Shown here: piece after piece, positions 1-12,029 of the stretch
How positions within the stretch are numbered: the first letter of the stretch is position 1
Layout of the letters: every line of letters begins with the position of its first letter
Assembly (NCBI GenBank): GCA_947095535.1
Contig: OX352773.1
Location: forward strand, 31,641,398-31,705,397
DNA: 64,000 nt
Source: Poecilobothrus nobilitatus
Taxonomy: Eukaryota; Arthropoda; Insecta; Diptera; Dolichopodidae
Direction: 5' to 3'
Translations under genes and position numbers: made by a program
Notes under the pieces: model-generated
Told to the model about the DNA's origin: nothing
The model's input: only the letters and a program-made list of their open reading frames with translations
Database searches by the model: none

Positions 1-3000
1 ATACAGTGTCTGACAAAAAAATTTAATAATATTATTTTTCTTTTATTGCCTTCTGAATTTTTTGATTTTTTTTTTTTTTGTAAATATTTTCGCTTAAAAT
101 GAAATTTCAAATGAAATATTAAAGTCTGATATTAAAAGAAAACAAAACAATATTTTAATAATATAAAAAAAAACCATTACTTTAATAATACTTTTTGTGC
201 ACATAGCTATTTCCAATTTTAACATATTTTTCATTTATTTTGACCCAGTGTAATTCTGCAGTTTTTCATTTTCAAAATTATAAGGAATTTTTGAAATTGA
301 AAAAAACAAAAATAAAAATAAAAATCATCAAAAAAAAAATCTGTTTTCAAACCAAAAAACAAAAAAAAAATTGCACTCAATGAAAAGAAAACAAACGAAA
401 AAAGATGAAAATATTACAGTATAAAATAATTATTTACCGTTAGATATTGCAACAACAGTAATAAAATAGATTAAAAATAAAAAAAAAGGAAAACATAATT
501 CGTCTGCAATAAAATTCAAATTTTGTTATTTTTTGTTTATATCTTTTAGATTGCACACAATATGATTCCATATTATATAGTCAAAAAATGATTTTTTTCT
601 TTGATTTTTTTTTTATTTTATTAGAAAAAGATACAATTCGATACTGCAGTCCATCTTTCGTGTTGTGGTACCATTACATTTGAATTGTATTTGTGCTGTT
701 TTTTTGGTTATGGTTTTGGGTTATAGTTACTTTTTTTTAAGGTTTTTTATTTGTTGTTGTCAGCTTCCTTTTAATTTCTAATAATTCATTTTTAGATTAT
801 ATTCGTTGTCTCTTGGGTAAATTTTAGGATTATCTACTGCCAATTAATAGTGAGGACATTACGAACACATTAAAATTTAAAAATATTTTTGAAATATTTA
901 AAAAATTTAAAATCCATAATATATTCCTTAATATATTAATATATCGTATAAGTGTTAAAAAATTCCAAATTTTAATTGTCTGCAAATGTGATACTTAGTA
1001 TACAATTTCTTAAAAACATAAAAATTGGATTAGAAATACGGTAAGAAGAAAATAAAGGATAAAAAGTTACAAGAGTAAATTGTAGTAGAAGATCTTTCTA
1101 TAATCTACTTTTTATTTTATCAGTACATCATCAGTGAACACAAAAACAACATGAGTACAAAATATTTTTTTGCCACCTCCACATCGTGTGGTTGTAAAAA
1201 ATATAATATCTAAGCATCATCTGTAATTAGCTACATTTGGTGGTGAGGAAAATTTTTTAGTTTTTTAAAATAGATATCTATTACGTAATCATCCATATTG
1301 TGTTATATAGGAACGTTATTATTAAAAAACGTTTGGTCACTCAAATAATTTTTAACTATCAATATAGGCGCAAGCAATACCCTACTTGACTTAACTCCAC
1401 TCTTGTTAGAATTAATTCCATCAAGTCAAAGAGAACTTAATTGCTTCTAGGATTCGATTAATTTATTCAATTTTTTAAACAAATATGTCAAAATTAATTG
1501 CATTTTTTTAAAAATTAGCTGACTGTTAGTAGGAATTAGTAGGAAATAAGTCCCCCTTGATTTGATGGAAATATTTCTCACTCATGAGTAGTATAAATTG
1601 TCATGTACAGTTAATGTCATATGAAATTATTTTCCTGTGCCATCCATATATGTGTGCCCTTCAAAAAAAAAAAGGACATATATGTTTATTAAGGACATTA
1701 CTTTACATATGTACCTATGTATATTAATTAGAAAAGAATATTATTTTATCTGATAAATATTAGCTTACCGTAACGAATTAAAAAAAAACAAAAAATCCAG
1801 ACAAAAAAAAAAAAAAAGAGACGATGAATATAAAAAATAAAATTATAAAATAAAATAAAAAAAAAATTGTTATCAATGCTTTCAAAAAATTAAAAAAAAA
1901 ATTTTACAATTTCTTTTATTAACTTTTAATCTGTTGGCTGCAATGTAACAATCTTTGTTATTAATCTGTAATAACTGCACTTGAAACTATAGACTTAAAG
2001 TTTTTGTAAAGAGGAAAACACATCAGCTTTAAATAATTCCGTATTGGAAGTTACGGTTTAAAGTAATATTTTTTCTATATTTATGTAGGTACTGAGCTTT
2101 TTCAGGAACCCTTTGAAATTTCAATTTTCCATTAAGTACAAAATATTTCATAGCATTCTGGATCATAAGATTATTCGTAGTAAAAGTTTGTTTTGGCTGA
2201 CTTATTTTTTGCTATAGTTCAAATAGAGTATTTTTAGTTCTTTCAGTTTTGGATCTGGGTTGAGATATTTAAATATGATTGCTAAATATTTTAATTTAAT
2301 ATCTAAGTATCTGATGAAAAATTCAAAAATAAGTTTTTAATTTAGAGAAAATTAAGTTTTGTTGTTCATTTTAAAGCTTCAAGTTCTCTTTGTCATTTTC
2401 TGAGATCTCTTAATGAATATGGCATGTTTAGTAATTTTTATAAAAGTTTTGTTTTATGTTTTTTCAAACTGTACCCTGATTCAAAAAAAAAAACATTTTT
2501 TTAAATTTTTGTCAAAAAGTTAAAAACTTTTATTTTTGATTGTAAATTGAAAATTTCATTATCTTTAAAGTTATATTAAATACAGATACAATTATTGCAA
2601 AAGTATCCACGCGTATCATTTATATCTAAAAGTCCTAATGTGAATAAACTTAAAAAAAAAAAAAAGTGGTGGTGTATAAAAAAGAAGAAAAAAATTTAAA
2701 ATTGCCTTTGGAAAATTTAATTTTTTGATTTTATCAATTGATGCGCAAAATGAAAACTGGGCAGCCGTTTTTGTTTTTTTGCTGATAAAATTTTGTTATT
2801 ATTTTTTTTTTATTTTTTACTTAGGGTTTCGAGTCGGATATTTTTTATTTTTTATTAAATCAAATTGTTTTTAATAATTGTGTAATAATATTAAAAATTA
2901 CTTTAAAAAAAAAATAAAAGTTTATTGAAATAAAATCAAATTAAAGCTGAAACTTATCATTTATTTATCTTTAATGTGAAACTTATCATTTATTTATCTT

Positions 3001-3109
3001 TTTTTTAATAAGCTCATATTTAGGATATTTAGAAATGTTTTTTATTTATATTCAGTTTTTTCTTTACTTGGTCATATGTTATTATATGCTTTTATATTTA
3101 CAAGTCAGT
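1..3109. other. AT-rich non-coding stretch
   Basis: No gene is visible. The stretch consists of A/T-rich sequence with many homopolymer runs of 8-16 bases and stop codons in all frames. The first bases (ATACAGTGTCTGACAAAA) look like the end of a Tc1/mariner-type element cut off by the window edge, but no partner end was seen. If the gene starting at 9633 is real, this is its upstream region or a 5' intron. Confidence 0.6.
2949..3001. repeat. Short tandem duplication, 29-bp period
   Basis: The phrase GAAACTTATCATTTATTTAT followed by CTTT occurs at 2949 and again at 2978, essentially unchanged. It is probably a replication-slippage duplication. Confidence 0.8.
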
Positions 3110-3330
3110 CTCTGTCTGTCACCCACTGTTGCCATCTCATAGAGTACAAGTAAGTAACTATTCTATAATAGTATACATTAACTTGTCGGTGTCTATTTAT
3201 TGTTTAGCTATATTCATTTTGCTTGATTGATTACATTTACTTTTGGTGGGTTAAAGTTCCAAACACTCATAGAGAACTCGTGCTCGTTTCACTCCTCTAT
3301 AATGTCTTTCGATGACTCCCATCTATCCCA
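3110..3330 (-). repeat. Unclassified dispersed repeat (family X), decayed copy
   Basis: Read on the minus strand, the part near 3245-3330 resembles the repeat at 29300: both carry a GGG-rich start followed by ATCGAAAGAC and a GAG(C)G-rich stretch. Related, longer copies lie at 22050-22345 (minus) and 23205-23720 (plus). No coding capacity or terminal repeats were recognised, so the class is unknown. It is one of the few locally GC-richer patches in this region. Confidence 0.4.
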
Positions 3331-5241
3331 AAAAAAAATATTTATTCATTTTGCTATCTTTTTCTTATACATTTTCATATTGTAAAGAAATTTCAGTTTT
3401 TAAAAAAATTTAGTTATTGCTTTTTTTTAAAAAGTGTGTTATAAAAGTAAAAATAAACATATAGGCAATTGTACCTTATAGAAGCGCCATTATATATCAG
3501 AAATTTTCTTTAACTTTTAAAGTATAGTTAAAAATATAAGATTTTTTACAAAATTTTTTAGGAGAGCATAGTAAAGTATTTTCTTCTTCTAAAAAAAAAA
3601 TTAAAATTTATGTTTGTAAGCCCATAATTCTTTAATGGTAAATGCGGTATGTTAAAAACTTATTTACCTATATTTAACTAATTTTATTAATAATGTAACT
3701 AACCTTAAAAAATTAAAAATAAAATTGATGATAGATTTTGATCAACTCAAATTGTTATAAGTTAATAAAAGAATCTTGGAAAGAATTTAAGGTTATTTCA
3801 CTTATTGTGATTTTACTCAGGTGAGGTTAGCCTGAAATAATTTATGAGCTTCTTTTATTATCTTATAACAATTTAATATACTCAAATTCTACAACCTATT
3901 TTATTTTCAACTTTTTTAAGAGGGTTAGATTTGTTCTAAAAAAAATTATAATATTTAAAAAATTTCATTAATTTCAGTAGTTTCATTTATTTTACATCTT
4001 ACGTTTGATATCTAAATGATTTGGATACGTAAGAGGATTGAAATGGTGACGGTATAAAATGTATATGTATAACTTTTTAGTTTTATATTTTATTTTAGTC
4101 TATATTTTATCTTAATCCTTAATAATATAATTTGAGATTCACTTGTAAAATTTATAGGTACAGATTTTGCATATAACAATCTATAGTTTGAAATTGCATA
4201 AGAAACTGTTGAAATAATGAGATACATATAAAACTGAGAGCAATAAATTTAAAATTTCTTTAGTTAAGCACAGGCTAATCACAATTCATAACGGCTTACA
4301 ATTATAGGAAACAAAAAACAAAGCTGTATGAAAAACAAAAAAATTTTATAAAGCACATATTTTCAAAAGGACAATAAAAAAAAATTTAGTACTTTTTAGT
4401 ACAAAATTTATAAATTGTTTTAGAATTTTTTATGTTCAAGTTTTTCTTAATTGTTTAAATTAAATTTTCTTTTTTAATTGTGAAAAATCCAGAAATACTT
4501 TCTCGCAATTTTAAGAAAATCATATAACAGCCAAAGATTTTTGTAACAAATTTTGTAAACAAACGCAAGGACCATGTGTAAAGGATAGATAGATTCTTCA
4601 TTTTAAATTTTCTTTGTCATGTAATCATTATTGAATTTAGTAAAATTAGAAAATAATTATAATATATTGCGTAATAGATACTTAACGGTTAATTAGTAAA
4701 TGATAAATAATATGTTAATAAGAGAAGATTACGTCGAGATATTTTTCTTTTCACTAACATTATAAACATTAATGTAACATGAAGATTGAATATAAAAAAA
4801 TATTCATAAAATATTATTTTTAAAATCATTTTATTTATTTCTATATAAATATTGAGTGTAGGTGTAATTATTGTTTACTTTATAATCTGAAGGTTACATT
4901 ATTACCATTAAAATAAATACATATTTTAAATTATAATGAAATTTTGGGAAAGATTCCAGAAAAAAAATTATAATAATTCATTTTAATTCTTTTTTTTTTG
5001 GTTGTAAATTAAATAGAATTTGTATGAAAAGGTGTTCAGAATTTGTATAAAATACTAAAATATATGTGGGTTTTTAATATTATTAATTATGTCTGTAATA
5101 TTAATATGTATTCAGAAAAAGAAAAATATATATATTTATTGGATAATCATTTGGAAACAAAACAAAAATCCTATCAGCACATTTCCAAAAAAAATTTTGA
5201 TAAAATGTGGCTATTAGTTTCACTCTGTCCCTCTTCTACAG
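3331..5241. other. AT-rich non-coding stretch
   Basis: Nothing gene-like was seen. The one point of note is TTTTACTCAG followed by GTGAGG at 3811-3826, a weak recursive-splice-like site on the plus strand. The phrase AAAGCACATATTTTCAAAAGG near 4352 recurs in diverged form near 10427, perhaps a piece of a small dispersed element. Confidence 0.5.
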
Positions 5242-5285
5242 AACTTCTACACAGTTTATGATAGAGAAAAGAAATTTTAACCATG
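5242..5285 (+). other. Candidate 44-nt exon
   Basis: A pyrimidine-rich acceptor (CTGTCCCTCTTCTACAG) ends at 5241, and a strong donor (ATGG then GTAAGT) begins at 5286. The 44 bases between are open in one frame, TSTQFMIEKRNFNHG, and closed in the other two. It lies on the same strand as, and 4.3 kb upstream of, the signal-peptide exon at 9633, so it could be a 5'UTR exon or an exon of an alternative transcript. Both signals could occur by chance in 64 kb. Confidence 0.25.
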
Positions 5286-5337
5286 GGTAAGTCTCATAAA
5301 AAAAAAAAAAATTGTATAACAACTTTTTCATGTAGCC

Positions 5338-6180
5338 CCCTCCATTACGGAGCTGCAGCCCCTTAAACAAAAAGCTTAATTTTTAAATTCGTATATCTCA
5401 TGTTCTACCTAATATTTTTTCAATATAAAAATACTTTTTTTACCTTTGTAAAGCAATATCTGAATTATACAATTTTTTTAAATTTAGTATTTAAATTTAC
5501 CGATATGTGAAATACAAATTTTGCATGATTTTTCTATCTTCATAACTGCGGCACGCTTTTAGTTATGGACTTGAAATTTTAAGGTAAGAAAGAACTTTTA
5601 GAAGTAGTATCAGAAACTTTTTTTTAGACCATACCCTGTTTTTGAGTTATTAGGGATTCAAAATTTGCTTTTTTAAACATCTGTAACTTAGGCATCTGTA
5701 CGCATTTTTCTTTGGCAAAACAAAAATATTAAAGCTCTTGTAATACATTTTTGTGTATGTTAACGGTTTCTTGTAGTTGTATAGGGTTGGAGTATTACAG
5801 TCCTTTAAAATTGCAAAAAAGTCCTTTTTTCAGAGGTATATATCTCAGGCTTTGCGTAGTAGTTTTCCACTATATAGACGCTATAAAACCGGACATTTTT
5901 TTTAGCTCTACAAAACGATAACAAAATTATGCAATATTTTGTAATTTACTATTTAAATTTACCGTTATATGTAAAGCAAATTTTGTATGAAATTTCTCTC
6001 TTCATAACTCCGACACGCTTGGATATAGCAACTTGCAATTTTGACACAAAGAAGAACTTTTAGAATTAGTATAAGTTTCCTCTGAAGTTTTTTTTGTATC
6101 GACCCAACAATATATTTTTACATGCGTTAACGGGTTTTCTTAGTTATATAGGGTTCCGGACTTACAGCAAAATCACTTTG
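5338..6180 (+). repeat. Unclassified dispersed repeat, two tandem diverged copies
   Basis: Two related segments follow each other with a spacing of about 463 bp. Each has ATTTACCG(A/T)TAT near 5494 or 5957, then AAATTTTG(C/T)ATGA, then TCATAACT(G/C)CG(G/A)CACGCTT, then GAACTTTTAGAA(G/T)TAGTAT. A third copy lies at 42895-43345. No ORF or terminal inverted repeats were found. The alternation of phrases about cell-like simple sequence and short GC blocks suggests an old non-autonomous transposon, but the class is not established. Confidence 0.55.
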
Positions 6181-6593
6181 TTTTATATTTTGGAAATGTG
6201 CGCTTTCAAAAACCATTGGTTTACATTCTGCTTTGTTTTTTTTTTTTAATTTATGCTTATTTTCATTTTTTCCCTTTAATATTAGATCGAAATAATTAAA
6301 TGGTAGAACTGGCGATTTGTTTTTGTTCATTTTTACCAAAATTGCCAAAGTTGTTTACATTAAATTATTTTAATAAACATTATTTATTTTGATTATAGCT
6401 TATAAAATAGTAAAAAAAAATGTCTCAATTGATTTTCAGAATTTTGATTTTCAAATAAAATTACATTAGAATGTGAACTGTTTTTCTCCGGTCCACTCCT
6501 AAAAGTCGTAAAAGACGTCCACTAAGTATTTTTATTATTAATATTTGAATGATTTCAGAAACTGTAGACTTTAATTTCTGAAATCATTTGTTT

Positions 6594-6770
6594 CACTAAG
6601 CCGTTGATTACTCGACTGTAATTATTGTACAAGATTATGAAACAGAAATATTGTTATTTATGCGCCATCTATTATCTTATACAAGAGTTATTTTATCTCA
6701 TTATATTATACTAATTATATATATATATTATAAAAATATATATATTATTTTATATTAATCTATTAATTTA
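6594..6770 (-). mobile_element. SINE-D 3' part (head lost or decayed)
   Basis: The segment shares TAAGCCGTTGATTACTCG, then CTGTA, ATTGTACAAGATTAT and CATCTATTATCTTATACA with 57984-58090, in the same order and spacing. At that second locus a tRNA-like head lies at the right end on the minus strand, so this copy is read as the 3' body of the same minus-strand SINE. Right of 6770 only a vague trace of a head (GTCTAGACCATTG) remains. Confidence 0.5.
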
Positions 6771-8135
6771 TATAATCAATATTTCAAATTAAATGGCGGT
6801 GTCTAGACCATTGTGTAAATTTATGAAGTTGATCACTGTGTACTTTTTGAATTAAGAATTGAATACCCAGTTCTATTAGTTAAATTACTTTAAATCGGTA
6901 AAGTTATGTATAAACTGGACAAAACAACTTTTATTTAAAACAGCCTTTTCCGTATAAGAAGGATAAAAAAATTTTAAAATGAAAGAAATATTTAAGAAAA
7001 ACAGGGGTAGACTATATAAAAAGATCATAAGCAATAAAAATTAAGAAATAGAGTAAAAAGTCGAAATTTTGATTAAAATCCTCCGAAAATTATTTTTAAA
7101 ACAATGTATGTATATATAGATGTTTTTGAATGTACATAATATACACATTAAGAACAAATTTATATTAAAATATACATATATTAGAGAATTTTCATAAAAC
7201 GATTCAATTTTTAAAAAAAAATTTAATTTTAACATTAAAAAACTAGAAAAAAAAAAACCAACTAAAAATTTTCCATTATTAAAGTTGTATGGTCGTTTAC
7301 TTCTTCTTGGTTAATGTCTTTTTACATTTTTGTAGTGGTACAGTAAAAAAAAAAAAAAAACAAAAAAAGAAAATTATTTCAATTCATTATTTTAATAATA
7401 AAGCATAGAAGCAAAATGCCAAAGAATGTTGATGTGGATGGATGGTACTAAAATTTTAGTATAGAATTTTTTTAGTACATAAAATTAACAAGTTCTTTTG
7501 AACTTTTTTATATTTTCTAGTTAATGTACTATTTTAACAGTACTTTTCAAAATTTGAGGTTTATATTTAATCCTTTTAAAATTGTATGGAATTTTGAAAA
7601 TTTTAAAACAAAAGTTTTTTTTTTTTTTTGAGACTTTTTATAAAATTGATAGAAATGATAATGAAATGATCTTAAAAATTACAACTACATTTACGCTTTA
7701 AGCTTGTTTGGACAGAATAATTTTGGTTTCCTTTTTGATTACAACAACACTGTAAATGATGTTCTTAAAATCTTCACTATATTTCGTATTATAAAACAAC
7801 ACTTCCAATGGTACAGAAGTTGGAATTTTCATCTATTAGTTTAAAAGTTTTTTGTTTGTTAATAAATTATTGAACTGATAAATCTATCAAAATCTCAGAT
7901 GCAGGTTAGAATAAGATAAAAGATTTTATGGGGAGAAAATGGAAATATGATGGATAATTTTGAATGTAATGCAACATGATAGGATAATGGGAATATAACA
8001 ATTGAATTTTTCTTAAATATTTCGCTGTTACAAAATACCTGTCATGAGGCAGTACTGGAACTTATTAAATGTAGAATTGATTAAGATGGCAATTCATTTT
8101 TTGCTTATATTTTGTTATAATTTTCTATTTCGTAA
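6771..8135. other. AT-rich non-coding stretch
   Basis: No gene, RNA or recognisable mobile element was seen. There are poly-A/T runs near 7347 and 7615. Confidence 0.5.
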
Positions 8136-8260
8136 TTTGATGGTCTAGTGGGTAAAATCGTATGAAATACGCTAATACGCTGTAAATACTGAAGGAACGT
8201 ACGTTCTAATTTCACATAAGTCGTAAGAATAATTCCACATTTAAAGACAACATAATCTTT
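8136..8260 (+). mobile_element. SINE-C, decayed copy
   Basis: TGGTCTAGTGGGTAAAATCG, followed by AAATACGCTGTAAATACTGA, aligns with the SINE at 61042 (CCTAGTGGGTAAGAGCG and ATACGCTGTAAACACCGA). The B-box is badly eroded (TTCTAATTTCACATA), and GTCGTAAGAATAATTCC follows as in the better copy. The copy is old and has no clear poly-A tail or target-site duplication. Confidence 0.65.
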
Positions 8261-9632
8261 ATTTTTTAATTTTTTATATTTGAATATTTGAAAATATTTT
8301 GTTTATTAACATAAGGATACTTAGTTATCTGTGAGTTACAAGATAAAAATAAAAATTTTTTGTTTACGATTTTTTTTAAAATTTGTACATAACTAGCGGC
8401 AATTGTTAAGAACAAATAATAGCTGTATTAGGTTGAAAACAAGAATAAAAAAGTTTAAAGTTTTTCTGGTATTAGAACCTACTCTCCCCATACTAATATA
8501 TTGTCACTTTCCCACACTGTTAATCGTCACATTCAACTGTTAATGTAAAAATTATTAAAGACGAATAACAGTTACATTAAGTCGAAAACAAGAATAAAAT
8601 AGTTTTATATTTTATTATGATACAAACCTGGCCCTCAAAAATGATAGGTCATATCACTTTAGTATCTTAAACTAACATATCTTTAGTAGTTTAATATCCA
8701 GTTTGTATCTTCATATACAAAAATTATGATGTTAATAAATAAATGATGTTATAAAAATAAAAAATGATGAATAAAAAATGATGTTATAAAGTTTTTGTTC
8801 AAAACTGTTATTAAATTTTTATTTTTAAAATTTTCTCAATATAATAATTTTATTTTTTTTTTTTCGTTTTTTTTTTTTGTAGATTTTCATGGATACAACC
8901 ACCCATCAACAATATAACCACCCCCATTGATCCAATAATCGTATGTGTGCTGCTTTTTAATAGATAAGAGAAAATCATTTCGATTAACCAAAAACAACAA
9001 TGCAAAAAAAAAAAACCAAATAAAATGGGAAAATAAATGAAATTGTGTTTAATCAAGTGAAAAGAAAATAATAAAAAAAAAATTATATATTTTTTTATAT
9101 TAGAAAATAAAAAATTAAAAATAAAATAAAAAGCAAAAAGGAAAAAAAAATAAAAAAACAGAAATTTTTATGTGTGATGATGTTAAAAGAAAATAAAAAA
9201 AAAAAAATTATAAGTGAAAAAAATTACGAGAGGGTATAACTGAAAAAAAAATATTTAAAGAGTTCAGTGTTTAAAATAACAAAAAAAAAAAAAATAATCA
9301 AAAATATTCCAATCAATTTTTCTTCTAAATTTTAATAAAAAAATTTTTCTACTTTCCATTCTTTCTATTTTTTTGTTTTGTTTTTTCTTTTTCGGTTTTC
9401 TTTTTATTTCTATATAATAAAAAAAAAAAGTAATTATTTATTTTTTCTCTGTAATAAAACACAAAATTTAAAAATAAAAATATAATATTTTAAAAAATTT
9501 TATTTGTTTTTAATATTTTTGGAATTAAAAAAAAAAATAAAAAAAATAAAAAGAAAATAAAGAAAAATAATTTCAAATAAAAAAAAATAAATAAAAGAAT
9601 TAATTAATTAATTAATAAGAAGTTATGAAGTC
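8261..9632. other. AT-rich stretch upstream of the signal-peptide exon
   Basis: This is mainly homopolymer-rich sequence. A slightly more balanced patch at 8880-9005 (ACCACCCATCAACAATATAA and following) stands out against its surroundings and could belong to a 5'UTR or promoter, but no TATA box or initiator is convincing in such AT-rich sequence. An out-of-frame ATG at 9625 opens a tiny upstream frame (ATG AAG TCA TGA) that overlaps the presumed start at 9633. Confidence 0.4.
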
Positions 9633-9696
9633 ATGAGACCTACATTTGATCGAAGGCTCTGGATACTTCTGTTCTGGTACATCATATTTTTACAAT
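9633..9696 (+). CDS. First coding exon: signal peptide of an unidentified gene
   Basis: The exon opens with ATG and encodes MRPTFDRRLWILLFWYII plus three more residues (FLQ), with the last base left over (phase 1) before GTAAGT at 9697-9702. The N-terminus has arginines at positions 2, 7 and 8, followed by an unbroken hydrophobic run rich in L, I, W and F. This is the layout of a secretory signal peptide or signal anchor. The 64 bases are much richer in G+C than their surroundings, as expected for coding sequence. The frame stops one codon past the donor if unspliced, so splicing is needed. No second exon was found in the 54 kb downstream, which implies a very long first intron. A short upstream frame (ATG at 9625) overlaps the start and might lower translation. 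In flies, this layout is common for secreted and cell-surface proteins of the nervous system; that is inference. I do not recognise the protein. Confidence 0.55.
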
Positions 9697-9702
9697 GTAA
9701 GT
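9697..9702 (+). other. Splice donor of the signal-peptide exon
   Basis: CAAT then GTAAGT is a full match to the insect 5' splice-site consensus on the intron side. It directly follows the hydrophobic coding segment. A (TA)17 run begins only 12 bases into the presumed intron. Confidence 0.55.
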
Positions 9703-9703
9703 A

Positions 9704-9708
<5 letters not shown>

Positions 9709-9743
<35 letters not shown>
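9709..9743. repeat. (TA)n microsatellite
   Basis: About 17 uninterrupted TA units lie just downstream of the splice donor at 9697. Length variation here would change the spacing of intronic signals near the donor. Confidence 0.95.
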
Positions 9744-9749
<6 letters not shown>

Positions 9750-10916
9750 TTAAAAAAAAATTATTTTAATTAAATTTAAAAGTTGAATAAAATATAAAAG
9801 AAAATTAAGGACATCAGTTTATTAGTTAAGTAGAGAGTGGTTAAAAGGGTATTTTTAAATAATTATAGGAGATGAATTTTATTTTTTTTAATTCAACTTT
9901 TTACTTTTTTTTAGAAATTTAGGAGAAAAAACTTGGAAGGGAATATGAAAGTTCGAAAATTTTTAAAATTTTTGCTTGAGTTCTTCTTAAAAAATAGTAT
10001 TTTTTTTTTTTATTTAATAATAAATAATTCAAACAACTAATAAGAAAAAATGAGTTAAGAGCCCTTAAAAATATTCTATATAGTTTCATTTTATTAGTAT
10101 CTAATCCAATTTTTTATTTACTGGACCATAGAAAAAATACTTAGATAGATACTTTTTTTTTTATGTTTACTTTAAAATTTTTCAATTATTTATATATTGC
10201 ATTCCTTTATTATTTTTTTTTTGTTGAGTAGATATTTATTTCTTTTTGTTTAAATTAATGGGAAAATTGTTTTTTTTTTTTTTTTGGTTTTATCAAATAT
10301 TTTATTAAAACACAATAATTTTATTTTCAAAATTTTCAAATTTTTAAGGTAAAAAAAAATAAAAATGTTCACTAGTATTTGAAGAAAAAAAAAAGAAGGT
10401 ATATAAAAAAACGAAAGGTTTTTAAAAGCGCACATTTTCAAAAAGACAATATATTTATAAATAAATTTGTAATTATTTTGGGCAAAAAGGCCTTTCTCCT
10501 AAAATAACCAATTTTCTTTCTTAGACTCCTAATAAGTTTAAGAATTAAAAGGGAAAACTAAAAAAATCAATGCTAATTACAAAATTTCTAAGCTATTCTG
10601 AATAAATAAAGAAATTGAAGAGATAAAAGAATTTTGCAACTTTGAGGAACTGTAACATTGTATTTTTTTTTTTGTGTTAAACTTTATTTTACTCTTTTTA
10701 ACATTCTTAAATTATCTTAGCCTATAAAAGTTTAGAAAAACAGTTTTTTTTTTGTTATATAATTTAATTAACATTTAAACTTATCCTATCGTTTTTATTG
10801 TTAATTTTATCAATTATTTTATTTTTAAAAATCTAAGTAGTAAGCAATTTTTTTTTTTAATATTCAATTTTGAAAAAATTCAGAGTATTAAAACTAAACA
10901 TCTGTTTTTTTAATAT
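9744..10916. other. AT-rich stretch, probably including the 3'UTR of the LINE at 10917
   Basis: No gene was seen. The LINE on the minus strand ends leftwards, so its 3'UTR probably occupies part of 10740-10916; the poly-T runs at 10745, 10849 and 10903 are candidate poly-A tail positions but none is certain. Confidence 0.45.
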
Positions 10917-11880
10917 AAAACCTTAACCTAACTTAGCCTAACTTAATATACTTAATCTAGCTAAAAATGTTTTTGTATATAATACTTAATGCTAATTAAT
11001 TGGAGTTATCTAACTACCAATAGTTTTCCTTTAATGATTTGTCTTTTTCTGGTATAGACATATCATATTTTAAATTTACTCCGTTAATATTGCCAGGGTG
11101 AAAATCTATAACCTTGCATGTAGCCCTTCTATTATAATGATATAATAGAGAGACATGGTTTTGGTTTTGGATGTAACCTTTTTGATCGAAAAAGATGAAG
11201 TGGTCAGGGACAATGAAACCGGTGAGCAAAGTCTTTTTAATGTACTGCTCATTGTGGTAGAATATATGAATATTTAACAGATATTTAACAATTTTTTTAT
11301 TTGTTAATAGAGATCGATCTGGTGATCTTATATTGAAAACTTTTTCTATTTTTTTTTATATTATTACTGGTTTTATCTACGGTTTTACGGAATAGTATCG
11401 TTTCACATTTGTTATAGTTTTATTTTAAATTTCCAAACTTTGGCATAATCAATTATAATATTAAACATTCTTTGAACTTTGTTTTTGATGTGTTCGACGA
11501 TTTCATTTGCATCGTATATAATAATGTTATCCGCAAAAGCTAATGAATAATTGTTACCCTTTATCTGTTCTAGTAGTTTAAGTAATTCAGCAATATAAAT
11601 TAAAAATAGAATTGGGGCATTTACGGTTCCTTGTAAAAGTCCATTTTCTACTCTTAAAAATTTTATCTGATCTACTATTTCGGTTATAAATGAAAAATTT
11701 GTTTTCGTATGTCATATTTATTATAATTGTAATTAAGTTTTTTGGAAATTTTTATATTTCAAGAGCTTGTAAATTGTAATTGGTGAGGTTACATAAAATA
11801 TAGTTCTTCCACATTTTTTTTCTTATAAAAATTTTATTGCTTTATCATAAATGGTGCAGAAATTTTGAAAACAGATGAAT
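10917..11880 (-). mobile_element. Jockey/I-like LINE, ORF2 reverse-transcriptase remnant
   Basis: Translating the minus strand in pieces gives reverse-transcriptase blocks in order. They are FPKNLITIIINMTYENKFFI, then after a frameshift TEIVDQIKFLRVENGLLQGT running into VNAPILFLIYIAELL (11613-11700), then SLAFADNIIIYDANE with FADN at 11526-11537 in place of F/Y-A-D-D, then after another shift NKCETILFRKTVDK. After an apparent internal deletion comes FYHNEQYIKKTLLTGF and GYIQNQNH, ending KENYW-stop at about 11014. The last part matches the LINE at 35744-36547, and both share CCTTAACCTAACTTA in the 3'UTR. The mutated catalytic DD (to DN) and at least three frameshifts make it dead. The family assignment rests on remembered fly LINE proteins of this type. 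Confidence 0.85.
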
Positions 11881-12015
11881 GGGCGAACGGACAGATTGAA
11901 ACTAATTAGCTAGGTAACAAATTTTCATAAATATTGTTTTATTACTGAAAACTAAAAATTTTACCCCTATAAGTATGCAATTAAAATTAATACATTACAT
12001 ATTAAAAATTGAATT
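11881..12015. other. Short spacer between the LINE and the SINE pair
   Basis: AT-rich sequence with no recognisable feature; a short stretch near 11881 (GGGCGAACGGACAG) might still be LINE. Confidence 0.4.
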
Positions 12016-12029
12016 ATAATTTATTATTT

